The position numbers and the translations under genes were made by a program. The notes below the pieces were generated by a model. That model made no database searches. It was not told the DNA's origin and saw only the letters and a list, made by a program, of their open reading frames with translations. A DNA stretch of 64,000 bases from positions 41,973 to 105,972 of the forward strand of contig DHOU01000005.1 in the NCBI GenBank assembly GCA_002409745.1. Reading direction: 5' to 3'. How positions within the stretch are numbered: position 1 is the first letter of the stretch; each line of letters starts with the position of its first letter. Source of the DNA: Bacteroidales bacterium UBA5382 (GTDB lineage Bacteria; Bacteroidota; Bacteroidia; Bacteroidales; Dysgonomonadaceae). Below are positions 34,683-43,589 of this stretch, one piece after another.

Positions 34683-36629
34683 TCAATCTTTTCCTACCGG
34701 TTCCACCCCGAAAGTAAAACCGTTCTTCACCCGTTCAATCAGTTCGGGAACGATATCTTCGTATTCGCCGACAATACCGAAGTCTGCATGATGAAATATC
34801 GAAGCCTTCGGATTATGATCGACCGCGACAATCTTGCCCGACTCTTTCATTCCATAGATATGCTGGATGGCGCCGAAAATGCCGATGGCTACATACACCT
34901 TCGGGCGCACGGTTCTACCCGTTTGTCCGATTTGGCGGGCATATTCGGCAAGGCCCTCGTCTACCACCACGCGGCTGCTGGCCCATTCGGCCCTGATGCC
35001 TTTTTCCTTAAGAGCCGCCGCCAGTTCCTTCACCAGTTTCAATCCGTCACCGGTAGCGCCACGCCCTCCCGAGATAATCACATCGGCATCGAGCAGGCTT
35101 TGCAAGCCGCCTTCGCCACGTACCGTTTTATGGATCTTCACCGCAAAATCTTTTTCGTTCAGTTCGGGTTCGAAAACCGAAATCTCGCCCGTGCGACCAG
35201 GCTGTTCTTCCGGCACCGGAAAAGTACCGGGACGCGCCGTAGACATTTGCGGATACACAAAGCCGAGAATGGTCGCCAGTTTACTGTCGCCGTACGTCGG
35301 CCGGCGCGAATGCAAGATAGGCCGGATGATTTCTTTCGTTTTGCGATTCACATATTCGCCGATTTCCAAACCCGTACAGTCGGCCGTTACGCCGCTACCT
35401 GTTTTCACCGCGATACGCGGAGCCAGTTCACGTCCCGCCGTGGTGGCTGCAAAGAGCGCTATTTCAGGATTCCGTTTGCGAATGACTTGCGCCAGAATAT
35501 CGGAAAACGGCATCACTAAATATTCTTCCAACCGATCGTTTTCCACCAGAATCACCTCATCGGAGCCATGCTCGAAGAGGGTCTTTGCCAACGGTTTCAC
35601 ATTTTTGCCGATCAACACCGTCGTAATCTTCGTATCGTTACCGAGCTCTTTGGCCAGTTTGAGCGAAGGATTCAACAACTCGAGCGAAGGGCGTGCAATC
35701 TTTCCGTTCGTCACTTCCGCCCACGTAAGAATACCTTTTGCCGGACCGCGCTTATCCAAAATAGGGAAGTCGGGGGTTTCAGCGGTCTTTTTTTCTTTTT
35801 CGTCTTTCTTTTCAAGAACATTTCCACCCGTATCGAACTGAGCCATAAAGCTATCGACCAATTCTTTTTCGCCTTGGCCTTCAGCCATCATTACCGGCGG
35901 ACGGTCACTGACAATATTTTGGACGTTTGCGACGATAGTAGGCGAACCGGATATCCCTATTTTTTCGGTACTCAAATGAATATCATCCACGCCTAATACG
36001 GTGACGGCCGTATTGCGCGCCTTAATAGCGCCGCTCAACGACGGTTTGCGGGGAGCGACACCGGTGGGAGTCAACGAAATGAGGCAGGGAATAGGCAATT
36101 GCAATTCCTGATATCCCCCTTCGATGATCCGCCTGGCCATCACATTGCCGTTATCATCCGCTTCTATTCGTTCTACGAAAGTCGCTTGCGGAATACCTAA
36201 GTTTTCGGCAACCTGCGAGGGTACGTGCGCCGTATCCCCGTCACTCGTCTGACGTCCGGCAAAAACAATAAACGGTTCTTTGGAGTCTTTGTCGAAGCCC
36301 AAATGTTTGAGCAACGTAGCTAAGGCCAATCCGGTAGCAAACGTATCGCTGCCGCCCAACTTGCGGTCGGACAACAGATAAGCTTCGTCGTACCCCATTG
36401 ACAAGGCCGTCCGTAAAGCCGTTTCGAACGATTGAGGGCCCATAGAGCACACAATCATGCGCGCGTCGGGATATTTCTTTTTCAATTGCAACCCGGCTTC
36501 GAGGCCGAACTGGCAATCGACATTAATAATAGACTTGGCTTTGGTTCTGTCCATTAAACCGTCGTCTCCCATGCGCATTTCGCTGGGGAGCGGAACCTGT
36601 TTGATTAAACTGATAATAGTAAGTGCCAT
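34683..36629 (-). CDS. Fused electron transfer flavoprotein, EtfB-EtfA in one chain
   Basis: This 648-residue protein joins both ETF subunits. Residues 1 to about 265 are EtfB (MALTIISLIKQVPLPSEMRM; the nucleotide-site motif GRQTSDGDTAHVPSQVAENL; PRKPSLSGAIKAR). A charged linker (about 270-295, EKKDEKEKKTAE) leads to EtfA (about 305-648) with its FAD-binding end: SGGRGATGDGLKLVKEL, ARQIGQTGRTVRPKVYVAIG, GAIQHIYGMKES and the ADFGIVG stretch. ETF takes electrons from flavin dehydrogenases. Its gene is 27 bp downstream of ETF-quinone oxidoreductase, the next carrier. The DGDTA motif in the beta part, in place of the AMP-binding form, is typical of ETFs holding a second FAD. No break or frameshift is seen in the join. 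Confidence 0.9.
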   Translation of the reverse strand: MALTIISLIKQVPLPSEMRMGDDGLMDRTKAKSIINVDCQFGLEAGLQLKKKYPDARMIVCSMGPQSFETALRTALSMGYDEAYLLSDRKLGGSDTFATGLALATLLKHLGFDKDSKEPFIVFAGRQTSDGDTAHVPSQVAENLGIPQATFVERIEADDNGNVMARRIIEGGYQELQLPIPCLISLTPTGVAPRKPSLSGAIKARNTAVTVLGVDDIHLSTEKIGISGSPTIVANVQNIVSDRPPVMMAEGQGEKELVDSFMAQFDTGGNVLEKKDEKEKKTAETPDFPILDKRGPAKGILTWAEVTNGKIARPSLELLNPSLKLAKELGNDTKITTVLIGKNVKPLAKTLFEHGSDEVILVENDRLEEYLVMPFSDILAQVIRKRNPEIALFAATTAGRELAPRIAVKTGSGVTADCTGLEIGEYVNRKTKEIIRPILHSRRPTYGDSKLATILGFVYPQMSTARPGTFPVPEEQPGRTGEISVFEPELNEKDFAVKIHKTVRGEGGLQSLLDADVIISGGRGATGDGLKLVKELAAALKEKGIRAEWASSRVVVDEGLAEYARQIGQTGRTVRPKVYVAIGIFGAIQHIYGMKESGKIVAVDHNPKASIFHHADFGIVGEYEDIVPELIERVKNGFTFGVEPVGKD

Positions 36630-36656
36630 TTATTCGATGTGTTTCTACATTTAAAA

Positions 36657-38315
36657 TTACATATATTTATAATCCGGACCGTTTCCTCCATTGGGAACAT
36701 TCCACGTAATACCGCCGGCAGGCTCCTTGATGTCGCAGGTCTTGCAATGCAGGCAGTTTTCGAAATGAATCCTCAACTCCTGGTTGCCCTCCTTATCGGT
36801 ATGTACCTCATAGACTTCCGCCGAACAGTAGTATTGGCACGGTGCGCCATACTCCTGAATGTTAACCGCATTATACGTAGCAGGATCGTTTATCTGCAAA
36901 TGCGGCACTTGGTGATCGTCATGCGCCACCCCTGTATAATACACATTCGTCGCCTTATCGAAAGTAAGGACTTTATCGAATTCCAAATCTTTATATTTTT
37001 CTTTGAACAAGGGCTTTTTAGCTTGCGCCAATGTCTTGGTCGCTTCGCTGTCGGGATGCGTTTTCAGTCGTCCGAAGAATCCCGCTCCACCCGTAACCAA
37101 CTGCGTGCCGAAATGGAACACACCGGGAATCATCCCCTTCATAAATCCTTGACGGAAATTACGCGTACGGTGCAATTCGGTATGAATAGAACTTTGTTTA
37201 ACCGATTGTTCATACGTTTTCAACGTGTTTTCGGAGAAATCATTCCGTTGGAAAGCCGTCAGGGCAGCCTGAGCCGCCAACATTCCCGAACGAATGCCCA
37301 GATGAATACCCTTTAAAGCGGGCATCGCCAGAAAACCGGCGCTGTCACCGATAAGAAGGGCATTAGCCACATACAGTTTCGGCAACGAGTAGTAACCTCC
37401 TTCGGGCAATGTTTTCGCTCCGTACTCAAGCATCCGTCCCCCTTTCAGGAACTTCGCCACAAACGGATGCGTTTTCCATATTTGGAAAGCATCATGCGTA
37501 TCGAACGTCGGGTCGGCATAATCCAATCCGACAACCAGGCCCAAAGCCACTTTATTATCTTTCAATCCGTAAATGAACCCTCCGCCGAAAACGCCGAAAT
37601 TCGCCGCCGGGAAACCCATCGTGTGATACACTTCACCCGGAACGATATTCCCCTCGGGCACACTCCATACTTCCTTACATCCCAACGAATAGATCTGCGG
37701 GTTCTTTCCCTTTTGCAGATCGAACTTCTCTATCAACTTCTTGGCCAAACTACCGCGCGTACCTTCGGCAAAAACCGTCAGTTTTGCCTCTACGCGGGTT
37801 CCCTCCTGAAAGTTCTCCAATTTATTTCCATGATGATCGACGCCCGTATCAATCGTTTTTGCGCCGATGACTTTACCGCGCTCATCATATAAGATGTCGC
37901 TCATGGCAAAGCCGGGATAGATTTCCACCCCTTTTTCTTCGGCCTTTTTGGCCAGGAAGCGGCACACTTCGCCCAATGAGGCCGTGTAATTGCCTTTATT
38001 GCCCATGTAAGGAGGATGGAAAGGAACCTTCAAACTCCCTTTTTCACTCAGCATATACATTGTATCGCTGGAAACTTTCGAATCAAAAGGAATTTGGTCG
38101 ATAGGAACATCGGGCAACAATTCACCGAACACATCAGGACGGATTACCGCACCCGAAATGATATGGCTTCCGATGGAATTCCCTTTGTCAATCAATAAAA
38201 TTCTTCGTTTTAAACCTTTTTCTTTTAACGAATCGGCCAGTCGTATGGCGAACGACAGTCCCGAAGGGCCTCCGCCGACAATTAGGACATCCGTGTAAAC
38301 AGTAGCATTATCCAT
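36657..38315 (-). CDS. Electron transfer flavoprotein-quinone oxidoreductase
   Basis: The 552-residue protein oxidises reduced ETF and passes electrons to the membrane quinone. It has the N-terminal FAD motif (IVGGGPSGLSFAIRLAD, about 12-28), the GDSAGFLAMPALKGIHLGIRSG stretch, and a C-terminal 4Fe-4S domain with cysteines in CQYYCSAEV and CLHCKTCDIKEPAGGI. Length and order are those of ETF-QO rather than the shorter FixC. It is the first gene of the operon with fused etfBA. A TACCTTTGC box 157 bases upstream of the start could be the promoter. The pair implies a flavoprotein dehydrogenase feeding the menaquinone pool. Confidence 0.92.
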   Translation of the reverse strand: MDNATVYTDVLIVGGGPSGLSFAIRLADSLKEKGLKRRILLIDKGNSIGSHIISGAVIRPDVFGELLPDVPIDQIPFDSKVSSDTMYMLSEKGSLKVPFHPPYMGNKGNYTASLGEVCRFLAKKAEEKGVEIYPGFAMSDILYDERGKVIGAKTIDTGVDHHGNKLENFQEGTRVEAKLTVFAEGTRGSLAKKLIEKFDLQKGKNPQIYSLGCKEVWSVPEGNIVPGEVYHTMGFPAANFGVFGGGFIYGLKDNKVALGLVVGLDYADPTFDTHDAFQIWKTHPFVAKFLKGGRMLEYGAKTLPEGGYYSLPKLYVANALLIGDSAGFLAMPALKGIHLGIRSGMLAAQAALTAFQRNDFSENTLKTYEQSVKQSSIHTELHRTRNFRQGFMKGMIPGVFHFGTQLVTGGAGFFGRLKTHPDSEATKTLAQAKKPLFKEKYKDLEFDKVLTFDKATNVYYTGVAHDDHQVPHLQINDPATYNAVNIQEYGAPCQYYCSAEVYEVHTDKEGNQELRIHFENCLHCKTCDIKEPAGGITWNVPNGGNGPDYKYM

Positions 38316-38471
38316 TTCTGTGTCATTTAGTTAATTATTCGGAATATCAAAGTTTTATTTATTATTCGATAGAATTGTTGAAATCACTTATTTACCCGAG
38401 AACATTTAGAAAAAAAAGGAAAATCAGTCGAAACTATTTATGCTCAGATGTAAATGATTAGTTGATTCGTT

Positions 38472-38480
38472 GCAAAGGTA
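38472..38480 (-). promoter_or_regulatory. -7 box for the ETF-QO/etfBA operon
   Basis: TACCTTTGC on the minus strand matches TAnnTTTG exactly, with a T-run at the -33 position. It would give a leader of about 150 bases. Confidence 0.5.
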
Positions 38481-38797
38481 CAAACATAATTTCAGAGATA
38501 AAAAAATTTTTCACTTCCTCTTCTTGTCAAGGGGGCGCTCTTGCATCACTTTCCGAGAAACGAATCCATTTACCGGAGTTGAACTGTTTCTCGCTATAGA
38601 AGAGAAATGGAGCAGATTGGAGGAGATTGCTCCCCCACCCTCAATAGAAAAAGCCTTCTGTATAAATTAAGAGAATAATAATAAAGGTTAAATTTTAAAT
38701 TCGTCGATTATTTTAAATTCGTCAAAGACAATGCTCTTACGCGGTCGGTAATACTATTCCTTTCCATAAGGGTCTTGTTTGATATAAGTGTTTATTG

Positions 38798-38806
38798 TAT
38801 CTTTGC
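38798..38806 (+). promoter_or_regulatory. -7 box upstream of the YceI gene
   Basis: TATCTTTGC on the plus strand, with TTG at 38775-38777 twenty bases upstream. It would give a leader of about 235 bases for the YceI gene, containing the possible gene remnant. Confidence 0.5.
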
Positions 38807-39050
38807 TCTCCATTAGAGACTATGTATAAAAATTACACTAATGTTGTATCGAAAGAAACCGTTTAAAAAAACAAGAATCCGGGCGAAATCATCCGGGCGG
38901 TAGAGTTTTTCGGCCTGGTCGTTTTCGGGGCTATAGCGTTAGACTTCACCGGAGCCGGAAAACAGGCGATCAGCAATAAAAATGAATATAGGATTAATCA
39001 GAATTTAAATAAATTAGAAATCAGTTTTAAACAATTAATTAGAAAACAAA

Positions 39051-39629
39051 ATGAAAAAGTACATTATTCTTTCGTTATTAGTTATCAGTTCGTTAGCGAC
39101 AATAGCTCAAACAACCACATGGACAAGCGATCCGGCTCACTCACGTCTCGGATTTAAAGTAAAGCACCTTACCATTTCGGAAATAGATGGTCGGTTTGCC
39201 GATTTCTCGGTAACGGTAACGACCGCTAAGGCCGATTACTCAGACGCACAAATCGAAGTGACCGCTAAGGTCGCCAGTATTAATACGGGGGTTGAAGCAC
39301 GTGACAACCACTTACGTTCTGCCGACTTTTTTGATGCGGAAAAATATCCCGTATTGACATTCAAAAGTTCGAAAATGAAAAAAACAGATGAAAAAAGGGG
39401 TAAGTTATATGGCGACTTAACATTCCATGGCGTAACCAAACCGGTCGTACTGGATGTAACGTATTTCGGTACGGTCGTAAACCCGATGAATAAGGCGGAA
39501 ACAGCCGGATTTCAAATCTTGGGAAGTATAAAAAGATCCGATTTCGGACTCGGCGCTGATTTCCCTGAATTTGTGATAAGCGATGAAATAAAAATCGTCG
39601 CCAATGCCGAATTCAGTCCTAAAAAGTAA
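39051..39629 (+). CDS. YceI family periplasmic protein
   Basis: The 192-residue product has a signal peptide (MKKYIILSLLVISSLATIAQ) and a lipocalin-like YceI domain covering the rest: TTTWTSDPAHSRLGFKVKHL at its start, VEARDNHLRSADFFDAEKYP in the middle, and GDLTFHGVTKPVVLDVTY. YceI proteins bind isoprenoids such as polyprenyl chains; a polyprenyl synthase gene lies 7 kb downstream but not in the same operon. The protein is full length and probably periplasmic. It is followed by a hairpin and the DODA-type gene. Confidence 0.9.
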   Translation: MKKYIILSLLVISSLATIAQTTTWTSDPAHSRLGFKVKHLTISEIDGRFADFSVTVTTAKADYSDAQIEVTAKVASINTGVEARDNHLRSADFFDAEKYPVLTFKSSKMKKTDEKRGKLYGDLTFHGVTKPVVLDVTYFGTVVNPMNKAETAGFQILGSIKRSDFGLGADFPEFVISDEIKIVANAEFSPKK

Positions 39630-39671
39630 GACCATTGCTTTTTGAGAATACAGAAATTATTTAACTAAAAA

Positions 39672-39713
39672 GAACTTGCGGCTTGGAGATGGTGATTTCC
39701 AAACCGCAAGTTC
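39672..39713 (+). terminator. Hairpin after the YceI gene
   Basis: GAACTTGCGG (39672-39681) pairs with CCGCAAGTTC (39704-39713), with TTGGA/TTTCCAA extending the stem. No T-run follows directly, so it may only partly terminate. Confidence 0.55.
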
Positions 39714-39756
39714 ATGGTTGAAGAACTTATTTTTTAATCATAATATACACCGCGAA

Positions 39757-40605
39757 ATGATGAATTTAAAAGATTTACACACCAATCTGTCTTCGTTGAA
39801 GGATACACCTTTGATGCCGGCCCTGTTTATAGGACATGGATCGCCGATGAACGCCATCGAAGACAATGAGTTTTCCAGAATGTGGTCAACTTTAGGCGAT
39901 CGGCTTCCGATACCCAATGCCATCGTCTGCATATCGGCGCATTGGGAAACAAGAGGAACATCGGTAACAATGAGCGAACATCCTAAAACGATACACGATT
40001 TTTATGGGTTTCCCCGCGAATTGTATCAGCAGGATTACCCGGCTTCAGGAGCTCCTTTATTGGCGCAGGACGTGATTGACCATATTACCCATACGCACAT
40101 TAAAGCGGATGATCAATGGGGATTGGATCATGGAACATGGACGGTACTAAAATATACCTATCCGCAGGCCGACATACCGGTCATACAAATCAGCCTCGAT
40201 CACTATAAAGATGCCAAATGGCATTATGAACTCGGCAAGGAATTGGCTTTTCTGCGTAACAAAGGAGTGCTGGTGATAGGCAGCGGGAATATGATACATA
40301 ACCTGGGGATGCTTCGCGTAGCCGGCGACGACTTCAATGCCGAGTATGGTTATGACTGGTCTTTCGAATTGAACGATATTCTGAAAACGAAGTTAAAGGA
40401 AGGGGATTCCAACTCGCTCATCCGCTATCATTCTTTGCATAAAGAAGCCGGATTGGCTGTTCCTACTCCCGAACATTACATTCCTATGCTGTACGTTCTG
40501 GGAATGCGCAATAAAGACGAAGAAATAAGTATATTTAACGATAAAGTGATCGCAGCTTCAATTAGTATGACATCCTTTATGATAGGAGGAAAGGATAAAA
40601 TATAA
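39757..40605 (+). CDS. 4,5-DOPA extradiol dioxygenase-like (LigB/YgiD family)
   Basis: The start at 39757 (MMNLKDLHTNL) is preferred over an upstream frame through the hairpin; 282 residues. The metal ligands of class III extradiol dioxygenases are present: FIGHGSPMNA, CISAHWETRG and LDHGTWTVLKY, plus GSGNMIHNL further on. Members cleave catechol rings of L-DOPA and related compounds, though the real substrate in Bacteroidales is unknown. It overlaps the next gene by one base (TAATG), so the two are coupled. An HxlR regulator follows, consistent with a response to quinones or aromatic compounds. Confidence 0.88.
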   Translation: MMNLKDLHTNLSSLKDTPLMPALFIGHGSPMNAIEDNEFSRMWSTLGDRLPIPNAIVCISAHWETRGTSVTMSEHPKTIHDFYGFPRELYQQDYPASGAPLLAQDVIDHITHTHIKADDQWGLDHGTWTVLKYTYPQADIPVIQISLDHYKDAKWHYELGKELAFLRNKGVLVIGSGNMIHNLGMLRVAGDDFNAEYGYDWSFELNDILKTKLKEGDSNSLIRYHSLHKEAGLAVPTPEHYIPMLYVLGMRNKDEEISIFNDKVIAASISMTSFMIGGKDKI

Positions 40606-41129
40606 TGGAGGATAGAAATAAAATCATTGCGGATTTGTTTTCAAGAGCAAAACAATATCTACATCCCGATTATAATATCCTCATTTTGCATATCGGAGAG
40701 GACTTTACCTTCTTAATAAATGCGAATGGTACGGATAAGGCTCCACAATCGTGGGTGTTGCCGATAGGAAGCAACGTGACTTCGGATAAATATTTTATTC
40801 ATAAACCTCCTACCGCAGATGAAATAGAATATGCGATCATTGAAGTGGAAGATGAAATTATGGCGTTAAATCCTACGATTGAAAAAGGGAAGTATCGGCT
40901 GATGTCTTTCGATCCGTTGGTTCACGACATAGCCGGTTACGCAGGGGTGACGGGTAACAAACTTCCGATAAAAGAAATGGAAAGCGTATTTTCCCGTGTG
41001 GCGGCAATTGTGTCGGGACGCCCGGCATCGATGGACATACTGCCCGACAGTAATGAGTTTGCAGCAGGCTTACTTATCGTAAGAGAAGTAATGCATCATC
41101 TTTATTTTCAGGAAATTATCCTGAAATAG
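40605..41129 (+). CDS. Conserved hypothetical protein
   Basis: The 174-residue protein is not one I recognise. It has no signal peptide or membrane segment and mixes alpha and beta structure (YNILILHIGEDFTFLINA; PQSWVLPIGSNVTSDKYF; YAIIEVEDEIMALNPTIEKG). Its ATG shares a base with the stop of the dioxygenase gene and is preceded by GGAGGAAAGG, so translation is well supported and coupled. A job alongside the dioxygenase is likely from this arrangement, but nothing in the sequence points to a reaction. Confidence 0.75.
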   Translation: MEDRNKIIADLFSRAKQYLHPDYNILILHIGEDFTFLINANGTDKAPQSWVLPIGSNVTSDKYFIHKPPTADEIEYAIIEVEDEIMALNPTIEKGKYRLMSFDPLVHDIAGYAGVTGNKLPIKEMESVFSRVAAIVSGRPASMDILPDSNEFAAGLLIVREVMHHLYFQEIILK

Positions 41130-41191
41130 CGGAAATGTAATTTTTGAAACTCTTTATTTGACGATTGGATGAATCATAAAAAACAAAAAGA

Positions 41192-41548
41192 ATGAAAACG
41201 AAAGAAACAGAGAAGATCGTTTGCCCCGTAAGATCCGTACTCGACGGTATCGGAGGTAAATGGTCTATCCTTATTATAGATATTTTAGGAGAAAAGGGAA
41301 CGTTGCGTTTTAACGAAATAAGCAAAACGTTAGGGGATATTTCGCAGAAAATGCTCACCTCCACCTTGCGTCTCTTGGAATCGGATGGCATCATTTCCCG
41401 CAAGATGTTTGCCGAAATTCCCCCTCGTGTGGAGTACGAATTGACAGAGCTGGGGAAAGACCTCCTGCCCCATATCCGCAACTTGATCGACTGGGCGAAA
41501 AAGAACATGCAGAAGATAGAAGAAAACCGAAAGCTGAATAACTGGTAG
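41192..41548 (+). CDS. HxlR-family transcriptional regulator
   Basis: The 118-residue winged-helix protein fits the HxlR family: a conserved N-terminal cysteine (EKIVCPVRSVLDGIGGKWSI, about 6-25), then the recognition region LRFNEISKTLGDISQKMLTSTLRLLESDGIISRKMFAEIPPRVEYELTELG. HxlR regulators often sense electrophiles, quinones or redox state through that cysteine and control neighbouring enzymes. It lies 62 bp after the hypothetical gene, on the same strand as the dioxygenase and the efflux gene, which are plausible targets. Confidence 0.92.
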   Translation: MKTKETEKIVCPVRSVLDGIGGKWSILIIDILGEKGTLRFNEISKTLGDISQKMLTSTLRLLESDGIISRKMFAEIPPRVEYELTELGKDLLPHIRNLIDWAKKNMQKIEENRKLNNW

Positions 41549-41643
41549 GTATTGTCCAAAAAGTACCAGACAAAGTCTAATTTACATAAGACCGGCAATT
41601 ACTTAATTCATAATTTTGTGCCTTGGTAAATTCAGACCTTTTT

Positions 41644-42876
41644 ATGAAAAAGTATTTTCTTGTTATTCTCGTATTGTCATTATTGGCAGCATTAGAACCG
41701 TTAAGCATTGACATCTACCTTCCTGCTTTCGAAGATATCGCAAAAGGGCTTAATGTCGAAATGTCGAAAGTGCAGATTTCTTTATCGACATTCTTAGCCG
41801 GATTCGCTATCGGACAATTGCTTTGGGGTCCCGTTTCTGACTATTACGGACGAAAGAGGCCTATATTGCTGGCAATGTGCATCTTTATTCTCTGTTCCTT
41901 TATCGCCTCGCATGTAACAACGGTAGGGCAACTATGGGTTGTACGTTTTTTCCAAGCCTTTAGCGGATGTGCCGGCGTGGTAATAGGACGCGCTGTGGTC
42001 AATGATCTGTTTGAGGGAAAGCTCCGGACTAAAGTTTTTGCACTATTGGTGATTATCTCGGGAGTCGCGCCGATAATTGCGCCGACTCTTGGAAATGCAA
42101 TATTGAAAGTATGGCATTGGCAAGGCATATTTTATACGATGGCCATCATTGGAATCATAACGGTGCTACTTTCTGCATTATTCCTACCTAAGAATCGCAG
42201 TGTGAAAGATTTGGACTTAAAAAACAGCCCTAAACCTAATTTGAAAAATATGCTTGTCGGCTATGTGAAGATTATGGCGAACTGGCAGTTTGTTATTTAC
42301 ACATTCATCGGAGCCATGCTCTATGCGTCATTGATGACATACGTTTCGAATGCACCATTTATAATAATGACAAAAGGCGGATTATCAAGCGACTGGTTTT
42401 CTCTTATATTTGCCATCAATGCCATCGGACTGATCATCGGGACATTGATAATAACCCCCTTGGATAAAAAAATGGGATTGCATAAGTTGATAAAGATAGC
42501 CGTAATATTGCAAATACCAATATCCATCGCTCTCGTTGTATTCTCATTTTGGGGATCATCTATTTTTCCGATATTAGTTCTGTTATTTATGAATCTGGTA
42601 TTAACCGGACTACTAATGCCGACAACCACCTCGTTGGCATTAGAGCCTTTTACAATAGAAAGCGGTACGGCATCGGCATTGATGGGCTTTATTCAATTAT
42701 TCTTCACATTTATTTTTTCGACCGTAGTCAGTTATCTTCAAAACAACTCTATCATACCTTCGATGGTTGCGATATTATTATGCGCCTTATTTTCGTTGTT
42801 ATTTATCCTGATGGACAATCATAAAACAAGCCGCGATATTTATTACCGGATAGGAGCTGGCGGTAAAAGAATGTGA
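41644..42876 (+). CDS. Bcr/CflA-family multidrug efflux transporter (MFS)
   Basis: The 410-residue protein has twelve membrane segments and the drug:H+ antiporter pattern of Bcr/CflA: SIDIYLPAFEDIAKGL after the first segment, the MFS motif GQLLWGPVSDYYGRKRPIL (about 64-82) and the second-half LGNAILKVWHW region. It exports drugs or metabolites from the cytoplasm. ATG at 41644 is used; a TTG seven codons upstream is less likely. A TAATTTTG box just upstream could be a promoter. It follows the HxlR gene, as is common for efflux genes under HxlR control. Confidence 0.9.
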   Translation: MKKYFLVILVLSLLAALEPLSIDIYLPAFEDIAKGLNVEMSKVQISLSTFLAGFAIGQLLWGPVSDYYGRKRPILLAMCIFILCSFIASHVTTVGQLWVVRFFQAFSGCAGVVIGRAVVNDLFEGKLRTKVFALLVIISGVAPIIAPTLGNAILKVWHWQGIFYTMAIIGIITVLLSALFLPKNRSVKDLDLKNSPKPNLKNMLVGYVKIMANWQFVIYTFIGAMLYASLMTYVSNAPFIIMTKGGLSSDWFSLIFAINAIGLIIGTLIITPLDKKMGLHKLIKIAVILQIPISIALVVFSFWGSSIFPILVLLFMNLVLTGLLMPTTTSLALEPFTIESGTASALMGFIQLFFTFIFSTVVSYLQNNSIIPSMVAILLCALFSLLFILMDNHKTSRDIYYRIGAGGKRM

Positions 42877-42949
42877 TGATATTCTCTTGCGGCATTTCTT
42901 CTGTATATTTTGTATAAAAACATAAATAGCAACCGTTTATGTAATTAAA

Positions 42950-42975
42950 AAAGCCCGAACCATTACTCGGGCTTT
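42950..42975 (+). terminator. Bidirectional intrinsic terminator
   Basis: AAAGCCCGA (42950-42958) pairs with TCGGGCTTT (42967-42975) around 8 bases, between the convergent efflux and acetyltransferase genes. Confidence 0.85.
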
Positions 42976-43051
42976 AAGGAACGCGTAATATGCTATTCCA
43001 ATAGTTCATTTGGAGTGAAAAAGCAGATATTATTTTTTCAACTGCAAATCA

Positions 43052-43339
43052 TTATAGATGTCTCACATCGTTTATTTCCTTAACAGTATCAAAAACTTTT
43101 CTTGCAAATGGACACAGAGGTAATATTTTTACATTCTGTTCTCTGGCGAGATCCACGGCCTTCAGAACCATCTGTTTTCCGTATCCTTTTCCTCCAAATT
43201 CGGGTTCTACACCGGTATGGTCAATGATAAACAATGATTCTCCCGCCCAGGTGTAAGTCATCTCTCCCGCATATTTATCGTTTTCATAAACCACAAATCT
43301 GCCTTTTGAGCCATTATCCTCTCTTTTGATTATTGCCAT
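43052..43339 (-). CDS. GNAT-type N-acetyltransferase, YjdJ-like
   Basis: The 95-residue protein is a minimal acetyltransferase of the YjdJ/Gcn5-related type. The acetyl-CoA loop is clear (EFGGKGYGKQMVLKAVDLAREQN, about 49-71), preceded by the SLFIIDHTGVEPEF strand and followed by ILPLCPFARKVF. The small cytoplasmic protein is probably complete, since this family is short. It follows the ferredoxin-like gene by 4 bp, the same pairing as yjdI-yjdJ in enterobacteria; what it acetylates is unknown. Confidence 0.88.
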   Translation of the reverse strand: MAIIKREDNGSKGRFVVYENDKYAGEMTYTWAGESLFIIDHTGVEPEFGGKGYGKQMVLKAVDLAREQNVKILPLCPFARKVFDTVKEINDVRHL

Positions 43340-43343
43340 CGTG

Positions 43344-43550
43344 TTATCGTTTTATGCTCAGCGCCCCTGACGGACATAGAGCGATTTGATGAATGAGTTC
43401 CTCTGATGTTGCATTTTCTATTTTTATCCAAGGCCTTTCTTGCGGATGATAAACTTTGGGTAACGTCTTCACGCAAATCCCCGAATGAACACATTTTTCC
43501 GGTTTCCATAAAATGGTTACTTCTCCATTCGTATACTCTTTTGTTTTCAT
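43344..43550 (-). CDS. Mono-cluster iron-sulfur protein, YjdI-like
   Basis: A 68-residue protein of the divergent 4Fe-4S mono-cluster (Fer4_19/YjdI) type. Cysteines lie at CVHSGICVKTLPKVY (about 20-34) and near the end in ALCPSGALSIKR, giving three to four possible ligands. It probably works with the acetyltransferase immediately downstream. The cluster type and role are inferred from the family only. Confidence 0.85.
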   Translation of the reverse strand: MKTKEYTNGEVTILWKPEKCVHSGICVKTLPKVYHPQERPWIKIENATSEELIHQIALCPSGALSIKR

Positions 43551-43589
43551 TTGAACTGTATTTTTAGTTATTAAATCACACTTTCAAAA

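Larger units (their letters stand above)
38316..39050. other. 735-bp intergenic region with a possible gene remnant
   Basis: Apart from the two -7 boxes (minus at 38472-38480; plus at 38798-38806), little is recognisable. From about 38868 on the plus strand a stretch without its own start reads NPGEIIRAVEFFGLVVFG and onward for some 20 more hydrophobic-then-polar residues, which looks like coding sequence but follows a stop codon; it may be a decayed gene. The rest shows no gene, RNA or repeat. Confidence 0.4.

Noticed and set aside
34660..34690. CAATCTTTAT-like 10-bp repeat at the end of the ETF gene
   Set aside because: Three imperfect copies overlapping the coding end; not on the 7-bp step and too short to call.
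34867..35841. A long forward frame of 324 codons
   Set aside because: It lies antisense to the fused ETF gene and has no homology features; the ETF frame explains the region.
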